A DNA stretch of 64,000 nucleotides from an uncultured Clostridia bacterium (GTDB lineage: Bacteria; Bacillota; Clostridia; TANB77; CAG-508), in the NCBI GenBank assembly GCA_934133165.1, contig CAKPAW010000006.1, forward strand, positions 49,946-113,945, given 5' to 3'. The notes under the pieces were generated by a model. The model was not told where the DNA came from. It did no database searches and saw only the letters and a program-made list of their open reading frames with translations. Every line of letters starts with the position of its first letter. Position 1 is the first letter of the stretch. The position numbers and the translations under genes are program-made. Shown here piece after piece: positions 34,483 to 42,304 of the stretch.

Positions 34483-37119
34483 ATGAGTCAAAAGTATGTA
34501 TACCTTTTTAGCGAAGGAAATGCAGACATGCGTGAACTTTTAGGAGGTAAAGGAGCTAACTTAGCAGAAATGACTAATTTAGGTTTACCAGTTCCTCAAG
34601 GTTTCACAATCACTACTGAAGCATGTACAAAGTACTATGAAGATGGTAGAGAAATTAATGAAGAAATTCAAAAACAAATCAATGAGTACATTGGTAAAAT
34701 GGAAGAAATTACAGGAAAGAAATTTGGAGATAAAGAAAATCCATTATTAGTTTCTGTAAGATCAGGAGCTAGAGCATCAATGCCTGGTATGATGGATACA
34801 ATTTTAAACTTAGGTTTAAATGAAGACGTTGTTAATGTAATAGCAGAAAAATCAAATAATCCACGTTGGGCATGGGATTGCTATCGTAGATTTATTCAAA
34901 TGTATTCAGATGTTGTTATGGAAGTTGGTAAAAAATACTTTGAACAACTTATTGACGAAATGAAAGCTAAGAAAGGTGTTAAACAAGATATAGAACTTGA
35001 TGCTAACGATTTAAAAGAATTAGCAAACCAATTCAAAGCAGAATATAAATCAAAAATAGGACAAGATTTCCCAAGTGATCCAAAGGAACAATTAATGGGA
35101 GCTGTAAAAGCAGTATTTAGATCATGGGATAACCCACGTGCTAATGTTTATAGAAGAGATAACGATATTCCTTATTCTTGGGGAACAGCTGTTAACGTTC
35201 AATCTATGGCATTTGGTAACATGGGAGACGATTGTGGTACTGGTGTTGCATTTACTCGTGACCCAGCTACAGGAGAAAAAGGCCTATTTGGAGAATTCTT
35301 AACAAATGCACAAGGTGAAGACGTTGTTGCTGGTGTTCGTACACCTATGAAAATTACAGAAATGGCTAACAAATTCCCAGAAGCATTCGAAGAATTCAAA
35401 AAAGTATGCGAAACACTTGAAAATCACTATCGTGATATGCAAGATATGGAATTTACTGTTGAACATGGTAAATTATACATGTTACAAACAAGAAATGGTA
35501 AAAGAACAGCTCAAGCTGCTTTAAAAATAGCTTGTGATTTAGTTGACGAAGGAATGCGTACAGAACAAGAAGCTGTATTAATGATAGATCCTCGTAATTT
35601 AGATACATTATTACACCCACAATTTGATACAAAAGCTTTAAAAGAAGCTCAAGTTGCTGGAAGAGGTTTAGGTGCTTCTCCTGGAGCTGCTTGTGGTAAA
35701 ATAGTATTCACAGCTGAAGATGCTGAAGTTCAAGGTATCGGTGGAAAAGGTGAAAAAGTTGTATTAGTAAGACTTGAAACATCACCAGAAGATATTACAG
35801 GTATGAAAGCTGCACAAGGTATCTTAACAGTACGTGGTGGTATGACATCACACGCTGCAGTTGTTGCTCGTGGTATGGGTACATGTTGCGTTTCAGGATG
35901 TGGAGACATAGTAATGGATGAAGAAAACAAACAATTCACATTAGCTGGAAAAACATATCATGAAGGAGATATAATCTCAATAGATGGAACAACAGGAAAT
36001 ATCTATGACGGAGCAATTCCAACAGTTGATGCTACAATTGCTGGTGAATTTGGTCGTGTTATGGAATGGGCAGACAAATATAGAAAATTAGGTGTTAGAA
36101 CAAACGCTGATACTCCAAGAGATACTAAAAAGGCTATCGAATTAGGAGCTGAAGGTATTGGATTATGTAGAACAGAGCATATGTTCTTTGAAGAAGAAAG
36201 AATCTTCGCTATCAGAAAGATGATATTATCTGAAACAGTTGAAGAAAGAGAAAAAGCATTAGCTTTATTAATTCCTTTCCAAAAAGGTGATTTCAAAGCT
36301 ATGTACAAAGAATTAAAAGGATTACCAATGACAGTACGTTATTTAGATCCACCTCTACATGAATTCTTACCAAAAGAAGAAGCTGATATTGCAGCATTAG
36401 CTAAAGATATGGGTGTTACTGTAGAACACTTAACTGCTAAATGTGCTGAATTACATGAATTTAACCCAATGATGGGTCACCGTGGATGCCGTCTAGCTGT
36501 AACTTATCCAGAAATAGCTAAAATGCAAACTAGAGCATTAATGGAAGCTGCTATTGAAGTAAAAGCAGAAGATGGATACGATATAGTTCCTGAAATAATG
36601 ATTCCATTAGTTGGAGAAGTAAAAGAATTAAAATTTGTTAAAGATATAGTTGTTGAAACAGCTGAATTAGTTAAGAAAGAAAAAGCTTCTGATATGGAAT
36701 ACCATATTGGTACAATGATTGAAATACCAAGAGCAGCATTAACAGCTGATCAAATTGCTAAAGAAGCTGAATTCTTCTCATTTGGAACAAATGACTTAAC
36801 ACAAATGACATTTGGTTTCTCAAGAGATGACGCTGGTAAATTCTTAGGAGCTTACTATGCAAACAAAATTTATGAACAAGATCCATTTGCAAGACTTGAT
36901 CAAGTTGGTGTTGGACAATTAGTAAAAATGGCTGCTGAAAAAGGAAAATCAGTAAGACCAAATATTAAATTAGGAATTTGTGGAGAACATGGTGGAGATC
37001 CATCAAGTGTAGAATTCTGCCATAATGTTGGATTAACATATGTATCATGCTCACCTTTTAGAGTTCCAATAGCAAGATTAGCTGCTGCACAAGCTGCAAT
37101 CAAAAATCCTAATAGATAG
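34483..37119 (+). CDS. ppdK: Pyruvate, phosphate dikinase
   Basis: An 878-residue enzyme. The N-terminal ATP-grasp part has LLGGKGANLAEMTNLGLPVP and SVRSGARASMPGMMDT; the phosphohistidine swivel domain has GGMTSHAAVVARGMG (catalytic His about 456). The C-terminal barrel has GAEGIGLCRTEHMFF and the catalytic Cys in LGICGEHGGDP (about 831). It interconverts pyruvate, ATP and phosphate with PEP, AMP and pyrophosphate, and in anaerobes often works in glycolysis or pyruvate recycling. Codons are noticeably richer in C- and G-ending forms than in neighbours, as expected of a highly expressed gene. AAGGAGG precedes the ATG. Confidence 0.98.
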   Translation: MSQKYVYLFSEGNADMRELLGGKGANLAEMTNLGLPVPQGFTITTEACTKYYEDGREINEEIQKQINEYIGKMEEITGKKFGDKENPLLVSVRSGARASMPGMMDTILNLGLNEDVVNVIAEKSNNPRWAWDCYRRFIQMYSDVVMEVGKKYFEQLIDEMKAKKGVKQDIELDANDLKELANQFKAEYKSKIGQDFPSDPKEQLMGAVKAVFRSWDNPRANVYRRDNDIPYSWGTAVNVQSMAFGNMGDDCGTGVAFTRDPATGEKGLFGEFLTNAQGEDVVAGVRTPMKITEMANKFPEAFEEFKKVCETLENHYRDMQDMEFTVEHGKLYMLQTRNGKRTAQAALKIACDLVDEGMRTEQEAVLMIDPRNLDTLLHPQFDTKALKEAQVAGRGLGASPGAACGKIVFTAEDAEVQGIGGKGEKVVLVRLETSPEDITGMKAAQGILTVRGGMTSHAAVVARGMGTCCVSGCGDIVMDEENKQFTLAGKTYHEGDIISIDGTTGNIYDGAIPTVDATIAGEFGRVMEWADKYRKLGVRTNADTPRDTKKAIELGAEGIGLCRTEHMFFEEERIFAIRKMILSETVEEREKALALLIPFQKGDFKAMYKELKGLPMTVRYLDPPLHEFLPKEEADIAALAKDMGVTVEHLTAKCAELHEFNPMMGHRGCRLAVTYPEIAKMQTRALMEAAIEVKAEDGYDIVPEIMIPLVGEVKELKFVKDIVVETAELVKKEKASDMEYHIGTMIEIPRAALTADQIAKEAEFFSFGTNDLTQMTFGFSRDDAGKFLGAYYANKIYEQDPFARLDQVGVGQLVKMAAEKGKSVRPNIKLGICGEHGGDPSSVEFCHNVGLTYVSCSPFRVPIARLAAAQAAIKNPNR

Positions 37120-37139
37120 GAATTAAATAAAAATCAAAA

Positions 37140-37172
37140 AAATCGCTTACTCTAAAGTAGGCGATTTTTTTG
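37140..37172 (+). terminator. ppdK terminator
   Basis: AATCGCTTAC pairs with GTAGGCGATT (one G-U) around TCTAAA, followed by a T-run. Confidence 0.85.
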
Positions 37173-37242
37173 TTACTCCATGAGGACTTCCTCTACATAT
37201 TTTACTCGTAACTTGCTTTCAACTCTAACGACTAAAAAATTC

Positions 37243-37268
37243 AAAAGGTTAATCTGTCCTTTTTTGAG
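37243..37268 (+). repeat. Partial GGTTAATCTGTCC repeat
   Basis: AAAAGGTTAATCTGTCCTTT matches half of the dispersed GGGAC/GTCCC elements at 25889 and 47311, here without its GGGAC partner. Confidence 0.5.
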
Positions 37269-37283
37269 TGTTTAATTCAATTC

Positions 37284-37311
37284 TTGACAAAAGAGAGAAA
37301 TGTTATATAAT
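37284..37311 (+). promoter_or_regulatory. Sigma-A promoter of the DUF5662 gene
   Basis: TTGACA (37284-37289), 16-base spacer, TATAAT (37306-37311). Confidence 0.78.
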
Positions 37312-37340
37312 AAAAAGGCAATAGATAAGGGGAGATAGAA

Positions 37341-37913
37341 GTGATATTAATAAATGCAGTAAAACATTTTGGAACAATAACAAAACATAAATGGATAGTA
37401 TTTAAACTATGTTGTAAGGCAGGAGAACCATGGAGAGGATTTATGCATGACTGGTCAAAATATAGTCCAACAGAATTTTGGGAGTCAGCCAAATATTACA
37501 CAGGTAAATTTAGTCCGATACATGCATGTAGAAAAATAAATGGATATTCAGAAGCATGGCTTCATCATAAAGGTAGAAATAAACATCATCACGAATATTG
37601 GTATGACTATGCAACTGAAGAAAAGACCCCGATAATGCCATATAAATATGCAGTAGAAATGATATGTGATAACCTAGCAGCAGGAAAAGTTTACAATGGA
37701 AAGAAATGGACCAATAGTACACAATTAGAATATTGGACAAAAGTAGAAAGTAAAAAGAGAGTAAATCCAAAAATAAATAAATTTGCAAAAACAATATTTA
37801 AACAGGTCAGTGAACAAGGGATAAATCCAGTTATAAGAAAGAAAAACTTAAAAAAAGTTTATAATGAAATTATATCTAGCAAGGAAAAGGAAACTGAACA
37901 AAAATTGAAATAA
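37341..37913 (+). CDS. DUF5662 family protein
   Basis: A 190-residue protein with GTG start after GGGGAG. The His-rich conserved core RGFMHDWSKYSPTEFWESAK, SEAWLHHKGRNKHHHEYW and MPYKYAVEMICDNLAAG fits DUF5662. The clustered His and Asp suggest a metal-binding, HD-like helical hydrolase fold, but no activity is known to me. It stands alone between its own promoter and a terminator. Confidence 0.82.
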   Translation: MILINAVKHFGTITKHKWIVFKLCCKAGEPWRGFMHDWSKYSPTEFWESAKYYTGKFSPIHACRKINGYSEAWLHHKGRNKHHHEYWYDYATEEKTPIMPYKYAVEMICDNLAAGKVYNGKKWTNSTQLEYWTKVESKKRVNPKINKFAKTIFKQVSEQGINPVIRKKNLKKVYNEIISSKEKETEQKLK

Positions 37914-37916
37914 AAG

Positions 37917-37973
37917 AACAAGTAAATGTGAAGTAAACATCATTAATATTACTTTATATTTACTTGTTTTTTC
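37917..37973 (+). terminator. Intrinsic terminator
   Basis: AACAAGTAAATGTGAAGTAA pairs, with small bulges, with TTACTTTATATTTACTTGTT, followed by TTTTCTTTT. Confidence 0.75.
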
Positions 37974-38117
37974 TTTTATGTTAGTTAATACTAATTTAAG
38001 AAGATATTAAACAATAAAAATGTAATATAATTGTAATATAAAAGTAAATAAATAGTAACACATTTTTTAATATTTAGTGCTATAATAATAAAACAATTTA
38101 ATTAAAAGGGTGAAAAA

Positions 38118-38945
38118 ATGAACGAAGAAAAAGACACAAAAACTAAGGATGTAGAATTAAATAGTGAAGAATCTATAAGAAAAGCTAGAAAAGAAGAATT
38201 TGATAATATTTTATCTAAAATAAAAAAAATGGCAGATGCAGTAGAATTACATGAAAATGTAAAAAAAGCTGTTTCAGAGGATAAAGTTGATAATAATTAT
38301 TTGAAATATATTGAAAACTCTTTAGAAGATAAGCTTTTTTGTGATGCAAAATTTGATAAAATAAGATCAAAAATCTTATTAGAAGTAGTATGCCCAGATT
38401 TAGTGAAATTTGAGAATTTTGAAATTGAAAAATTAGAAATTACTACTATTGGTTCTCACTTTGAAGAAATCGACAATTATATAGATAAAATTTGTACATA
38501 TGATAATAAATTTGTATGTTTATTTGGGATAAACGAAAATAACCCTGAAAAAGTTATAAAATACGAACCAAGAAAATTTAGCAGACAAGACATGGTAGAA
38601 GCTATTTGTAGTAAATTAGAAGATGGAAATGTAGCTCAAATGGAACAATATGATGAATATTATGTAGTAACAGACAAAACAGGTCTAAAGGTATTTTCAG
38701 AAAGAAAAATAGTATCTTTAGTCAAAATAGAAGAGACCATTTTTGATAAAATTAAAGGAAAATTATCTTCTTTATTTTCAAATATGTTTTCTAAAAAGAA
38801 ATGTATGCCAAACATAAAATTAGTATATGATACTAATCCAAATAGATTTGAGACTTTTGAACATACAAGCAAAATTGATGCTAAGAGTAGAATGAAACTA
38901 CTATTACAAAAAGAAAGAGAGATAACAAGAAATACCAATTCATAA
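38118..38945 (+). CDS. Unidentified cytoplasmic protein
   Basis: A 275-residue, charged protein without signal peptide or clear membrane helix. The N-terminal part (1-70) is helical and very charged; the middle (about 95-215) looks alpha/beta, with LVKFENFEIEKLEITTIGSH and EQYDEYYVVTDKTGL. A short hydrophobic amphipathic patch (KGKLSSLFSNMFSKKK, about 213-228) precedes a basic end. I recognise no family. The ribosome binding site is weak (AAAGGGTG). Confidence 0.6.
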   Translation: MNEEKDTKTKDVELNSEESIRKARKEEFDNILSKIKKMADAVELHENVKKAVSEDKVDNNYLKYIENSLEDKLFCDAKFDKIRSKILLEVVCPDLVKFENFEIEKLEITTIGSHFEEIDNYIDKICTYDNKFVCLFGINENNPEKVIKYEPRKFSRQDMVEAICSKLEDGNVAQMEQYDEYYVVTDKTGLKVFSERKIVSLVKIEETIFDKIKGKLSSLFSNMFSKKKCMPNIKLVYDTNPNRFETFEHTSKIDAKSRMKLLLQKEREITRNTNS

Positions 38946-38963
38946 ATGAAGAGGTATTTTTTC

Positions 38964-38992
38964 TTTACTATTTAGAAAAAATGTTGTATACT
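38964..38992 (+). promoter_or_regulatory. Sigma-A promoter of the SCIFF gene
   Basis: TTTACT (38964-38969), 17-base spacer, TATACT (38987-38992), 48 bases before the start codon. Confidence 0.65.
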
Positions 38993-39039
38993 AATATAGT
39001 AACCAATTAAAATTGTTTCAAAAAGAAGGAGAGAAGACC

Positions 39040-39186
39040 ATGAAGAGAATTAAGACCTTAGTAACAAGAAATCTCAAAGAATCCATGAAAAAAGGTGGAT
39101 GTGGCGAATGTCAAACTTCTTGTCAGTCTGCATGCAAAACTTCATGTACGGTTGGAAACCAGACGTGTGAGCAGGCGAGAAAGTAG
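39040..39186 (+). CDS. scfA: SCIFF ranthipeptide precursor (six cysteines in forty-five)
   Basis: A 48-residue peptide with a good GAAGGAGAG site. It reads MKRIKTLVTRNLKESM, then KKGGCGECQTSCQSACKTSC, TVGNQTCEQARK, with Cys at 21, 24, 28, 32, 36 and 43. This is the SCIFF family, nearly universal in Clostridia, whose cysteines are joined to nearby residues by thioether bonds made by a radical SAM/SPASM maturase. In most genomes the maturase gene follows directly; here a strong terminator and genes on the other strand follow instead. The role of mature SCIFF is not settled; signalling has been proposed. Confidence 0.95.
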   Translation: MKRIKTLVTRNLKESMKKGGCGECQTSCQSACKTSCTVGNQTCEQARK

Positions 39187-39189
39187 AAA

Positions 39190-39229
39190 CAAAGAAAAAA
39201 GTCGTAATCTTTTACGACTTTTTTCTTTG
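39190..39229. terminator. Strong terminator after the SCIFF gene
   Basis: AAAGAAAAAAGTCGTAA and TTACGACTTTTTTCTTT form a 17-bp perfect stem with a short loop; Ts are within the stem. It also ends transcription from the - strand gene at 39299. Confidence 0.88.
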
Positions 39230-39298
39230 TTGAAAGTTATTTGTATAAATTATAAGTTATCAAATAACTTTTGAATAGCTTGATATTACGTCTAATTA

Positions 39299-39556
39299 CT
39301 ATCGTATACAATAAATTGCATTATCAGAAAGCTTTCTACAAGTATATTTTCTGTCAGGATAAAGATTGTCTAATACATACTCTACACTTGCAACAGGAAC
39401 GTCCGGAAGGTTCGCTATTGCAAAGGTAGAAGGCAAGTCATTGTGGTACAAAGATGCAATATCATGTAATTTGTCTAAAATGAAAAAATACTTTTCATTT
39501 TCTGCTTTGCTCCGAAATTCTTGGGAACGTTTTAAAAAACCAGTTATTTTTTTCAT
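39299..39556 (-). CDS. Unidentified small protein
   Basis: An 85-residue protein. The ATG at 39556 is chosen because AAGGAGGAAAATAGAC directly precedes it; an upstream extension to 39640 would run into a palindromic terminator. The N-terminal half is helical and basic (KKITGFLKRSQEFRSKAEN). The second half has LPDVPVASVEYVLDNLYPDR and two Cys near the end. No family recognised. The next - strand gene upstream is separated by a terminator, so it has its own promoter. Confidence 0.6.
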   Translation of the reverse strand: MKKITGFLKRSQEFRSKAENEKYFFILDKLHDIASLYHNDLPSTFAIANLPDVPVASVEYVLDNLYPDRKYTCRKLSDNAIYCIR

Positions 39557-39625
39557 GTCTATTTTCCTCCTTGATAAAATTATGGTTTTTATAAAATATG
39601 CTAATAAGAATAATATATCATATAT

Positions 39626-39665
39626 AAAGCAAAACTGCAAGAAAATTTTCTTGCAGTTTTGCTTT
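39626..39665. terminator. Perfect 40-base palindrome between two minus-strand genes
   Basis: AAAGCAAAACTGCAAGAAAA is followed directly by its exact reverse complement. On the - strand it ends the gene starting at 39867. Confidence 0.85.
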
Positions 39666-39867
39666 AGTTTGGAAATTTAATGGAATTGCCATGGTAATTA
39701 TAACGAATAGAAATATTTCCTAAAAAGTTAGTATATGATGCATTTTCTACATCTTCAGGAAAAATTACAATTAAATTTCCATTATCATCAGTAGAAATAG
39801 TGAGCTCAGGGTGCTCTTCTACAAATTCAAAAAGTGATTGTTTGATTTTTACTGCTTTTAATTTCAT
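39664..39867 (-). CDS. Unidentified small protein
   Basis: A 67-residue protein with AAAAGGAGATTTTAC before the ATG at 39867. The composition suggests a small alpha/beta fold (KAVKIKQSLFEFVEEHPELT, then DDNGNLIVIFPEDV). No signal peptide or known domain. Ending sequence overlaps the 40-base palindrome by two bases. Confidence 0.6.
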   Translation of the reverse strand: MKLKAVKIKQSLFEFVEEHPELTISTDDNGNLIVIFPEDVENASYTNFLGNISIRYNYHGNSIKFPN

Positions 39868-40019
39868 AATGTAAAATCTCCTTTTAAATTATTATAATAA
39901 ATATGAAAATAATATATCATATACTTAATGTAAAACACAATATTTTGTCGAAAAAAGTAGAAATAAATGAAAAAATATGCCATGTATTGGAATTTATTAA
40001 TAATTTTTTTATCTATGTA

Positions 40020-40048
40020 TTGACAAAATATAAAAAAATTAGTATAAT
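40020..40048 (+). promoter_or_regulatory. Perfect sigma-A promoter of rpmF
   Basis: TTGACA (40020-40025), exactly 17 bases, TATAAT (40043-40048). The transcript would start near 40055, about 67 bases before rpmF. Confidence 0.85.
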
Positions 40049-40121
40049 TTTATGGTACTTGAAAAAGAGAAAACTATGTAAAATAGATACATAAAGATAA
40101 ATTTGCGAGGGGGGAATAAAA

Positions 40122-40304
40122 ATGGCACAACCAAAAAGAAGATGGTCAAAAGCAAGAACAGGCTTAAAAAGATCAACATGGAAATTAGAAAATAAAAATT
40201 TAGTAGCATGCCCACATTGCCATGAAATGGTAATGCAACATAGAGTTTGCTCTAATTGCGGATACTATAATGGAAAAGAAATAATAGCAAAAAAAGAAGA
40301 TTAA
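40122..40304 (+). CDS. rpmF: 50S ribosomal protein L32
   Basis: A 60-residue basic protein with the L32 start AQPKRRWSKARTGLKRSTWK and a zinc ribbon of four cysteines (CPHC and CSNC). It is a structural part of the large ribosomal subunit. GAGGGGGGA is a strong ribosome binding site. In many Firmicutes a yceD (DUF177) gene precedes rpmF; here rpmF is alone with its own promoter and terminator. Confidence 0.97.
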   Translation: MAQPKRRWSKARTGLKRSTWKLENKNLVACPHCHEMVMQHRVCSNCGYYNGKEIIAKKED

Positions 40305-40323
40305 AATATTAAATAATAAAATT

Positions 40324-40350
40324 GCACAGTATTTATACTGTGTTTTTTTA
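40324..40350 (+). terminator. rpmF terminator
   Basis: CACAGTAT (40325-40332) pairs with ATACTGTG (40335-40342), followed by seven Ts. A further imperfect hairpin (GCGAACCTTAGATTTTCT with AGAAAACCTTAGGCTCGC, about 40402-40459) and a T-run follow. Confidence 0.8.
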
Positions 40351-40506
40351 TATACTAGGAAATTCCTCCTAGTAGGAGAAATTTCCGTACTAGATAAATA
40401 TGGCGAACCTTAGATTTTCTTAAAATTTTCATTTGCTAGAAAACCTTAGGCTCGCTTTTTTATTTGCTTTTTTAATATAATAATTAGAATATTTTCATAA
40501 AAGATA

Positions 40507-40535
40507 TTTCCAAATATAAGAACTAATGTTATAAT
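40507..40535 (+). promoter_or_regulatory. Putative promoter of the membrane-protein pair
   Basis: TTTCCA (40507-40512), 17 bases, TATAAT (40530-40535), 27 bases before the start codon. Confidence 0.5.
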
Positions 40536-40561
40536 TAAACAAAAAATAAAGAGGTTTACAA

Positions 40562-42304
40562 ATGAAAGAAATACTAAAAAAGGGAATTAATCAAATTAAG
40601 GAAAATAAATGGATACATTATTTAATAATAATTATAATTGGGATAATATTAAGTATACCATTAGCAAAAATTCAAATAAGAGATACTCACGATGGAACGC
40701 TTCATATGCTAAGAATTTTGGGAACAGAAGATACGTTAAAAATAGGTCAAATTCCACCACTTATAAATCAAAATTATTGTAATGGTGCAGGATATGCAAT
40801 GAACTTATTTTACCAACCAATAGTAACGTATATTCCATTGTTAATAAAACTATTTACGCCAAGTTATATGATAGCATTAAAAATATTTGGTGGAATATGC
40901 ATAGTATTTTCAGGAATTACAATGTATAAATTTGCATACATAGTAACAAAAAAAAGAACTGTAGCATTATTTTCAGCTATATTTTATTTAATAGCACCTT
41001 ATAAATTAGCTAATGTATATAAAAGATTTGCAATTGGAGAATTTACGGCATTGGCATTTATGCCTCTAGTATTTTTAGGATTATATAACTTATTTAATCA
41101 GGATGGAAAAAAGCATTATTATATTACGATTGGTGCAGCAGGATTGATGCTTAGCCATACAGTTACAACACTATATACGGCGATATTTGCAATAATATAC
41201 ATATTATTTAATATAAGAAAAATAAAGCAAAGAGAAATAATAAAAAAATGCATAATTAATATAATATTCATTTTGTTAATAAGTATGCTTTTTTGGCTAC
41301 CTTTATTAGAAGCAACTAGTGCTTGTGATTATGCAATTATGGATGATTCAATAATTGCAACAAATGGACAATATGCTTCCAGTCATACTATTTCTTTATC
41401 GCAGTTATTTAAAGATAAAGGAGAAAAAAATGGAACTACATTTTTAATTGGAATTCCAACCATTGCATTACTAATATTGACAATATTCGTCTATAAAAAA
41501 ATAGATAACTCATATAAAGAGATATATCTGATAAATTTAATATTTGCTTTGATATCTATTTTTATGGCAAGTAGATTCTTTCCATGGAAGATTATGCCTG
41601 GAATATTATGCAAATTGCAATATCCATGGAGAATGATTGGATTTTTTAACTTCTTTACAAGTTTTATATGTGGAGTAAATTTATATATTATATTAAGACA
41701 ACTAATAAAAAGAGATAATATTCGTCTAATTGTTTCTATAATTTTTGTTGTATTATCTGTGATTTATAGCAATAAAATTATGTCTAGTTTCTACGCAACA
41801 GATACCAATTTAGATAATACTTACGAAACAGCAATATTAAAAAATAAAAAAATATCTCACAAGTCAATAAATCGTGATTATATGCCTGTTAGAGCTATAA
41901 AACTACAAAATTCTTATGTAATGCAAAGAAAAGATACTACATATATCCTAGAGGGAAGTGCTAATATTATAAATGAAAATAAAGTAAATCTTACAGACAA
42001 TATAGAAATTGAGAATATTGCAAAAGATACAACACTAGAATTTCCATATTATTATTATGTAGGTTATAAAGTTACTATTGAAATGTCAGATGAAAGTGTA
42101 AAAGATATAAGACCAATAGAATCTAAAAATGGTTACCTTTCATGTGTTATAGATGAAAATATAGATAGGGCTATTATAAAAGTAGAATATGTTGGAACTA
42201 CAATTACCTATGTTTCATATATTATTTCACTAATAAGTTTAATTGGTTTTATTATATATGTAAGATATGAAGTAAAAAAAGGAGAAAATAATGTCAAAAA
42301 TTAG
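40562..42304 (+). CDS. Polytopic membrane protein, PTPS-related/GT-C-like (paralog 1)
   Basis: A 580-residue protein with about ten to twelve membrane helices in the first 400 residues and a soluble, beta-like domain (about 430-545) before a last helix. The first loop has an acidic motif RDTHDGTLHMLRI (about 41-53), like the catalytic acids of GT-C glycosyltransferases, and CNGAGYAMNLFYQPIVTYIP follows. It fits the family called 6-pyruvoyl-tetrahydropterin synthase-related membrane proteins. It may handle lipid-linked sugars; this is inference. It overlaps the paralog gene by 14 bases. Confidence 0.72.
   Translation: MKEILKKGINQIKENKWIHYLIIIIIGIILSIPLAKIQIRDTHDGTLHMLRILGTEDTLKIGQIPPLINQNYCNGAGYAMNLFYQPIVTYIPLLIKLFTPSYMIALKIFGGICIVFSGITMYKFAYIVTKKRTVALFSAIFYLIAPYKLANVYKRFAIGEFTALAFMPLVFLGLYNLFNQDGKKHYYITIGAAGLMLSHTVTTLYTAIFAIIYILFNIRKIKQREIIKKCIINIIFILLISMLFWLPLLEATSACDYAIMDDSIIATNGQYASSHTISLSQLFKDKGEKNGTTFLIGIPTIALLILTIFVYKKIDNSYKEIYLINLIFALISIFMASRFFPWKIMPGILCKLQYPWRMIGFFNFFTSFICGVNLYIILRQLIKRDNIRLIVSIIFVVLSVIYSNKIMSSFYATDTNLDNTYETAILKNKKISHKSINRDYMPVRAIKLQNSYVMQRKDTTYILEGSANIINENKVNLTDNIEIENIAKDTTLEFPYYYYVGYKVTIEMSDESVKDIRPIESKNGYLSCVIDENIDRAIIKVEYVGTTITYVSYIISLISLIGFIIYVRYEVKKGENNVKN

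Noticed and set aside
39903..40094. 63-residue open frame upstream of rpmF
   Set aside because: No ribosome binding site, extremely AT-rich, and it contains the perfect rpmF promoter at 40020-40048.
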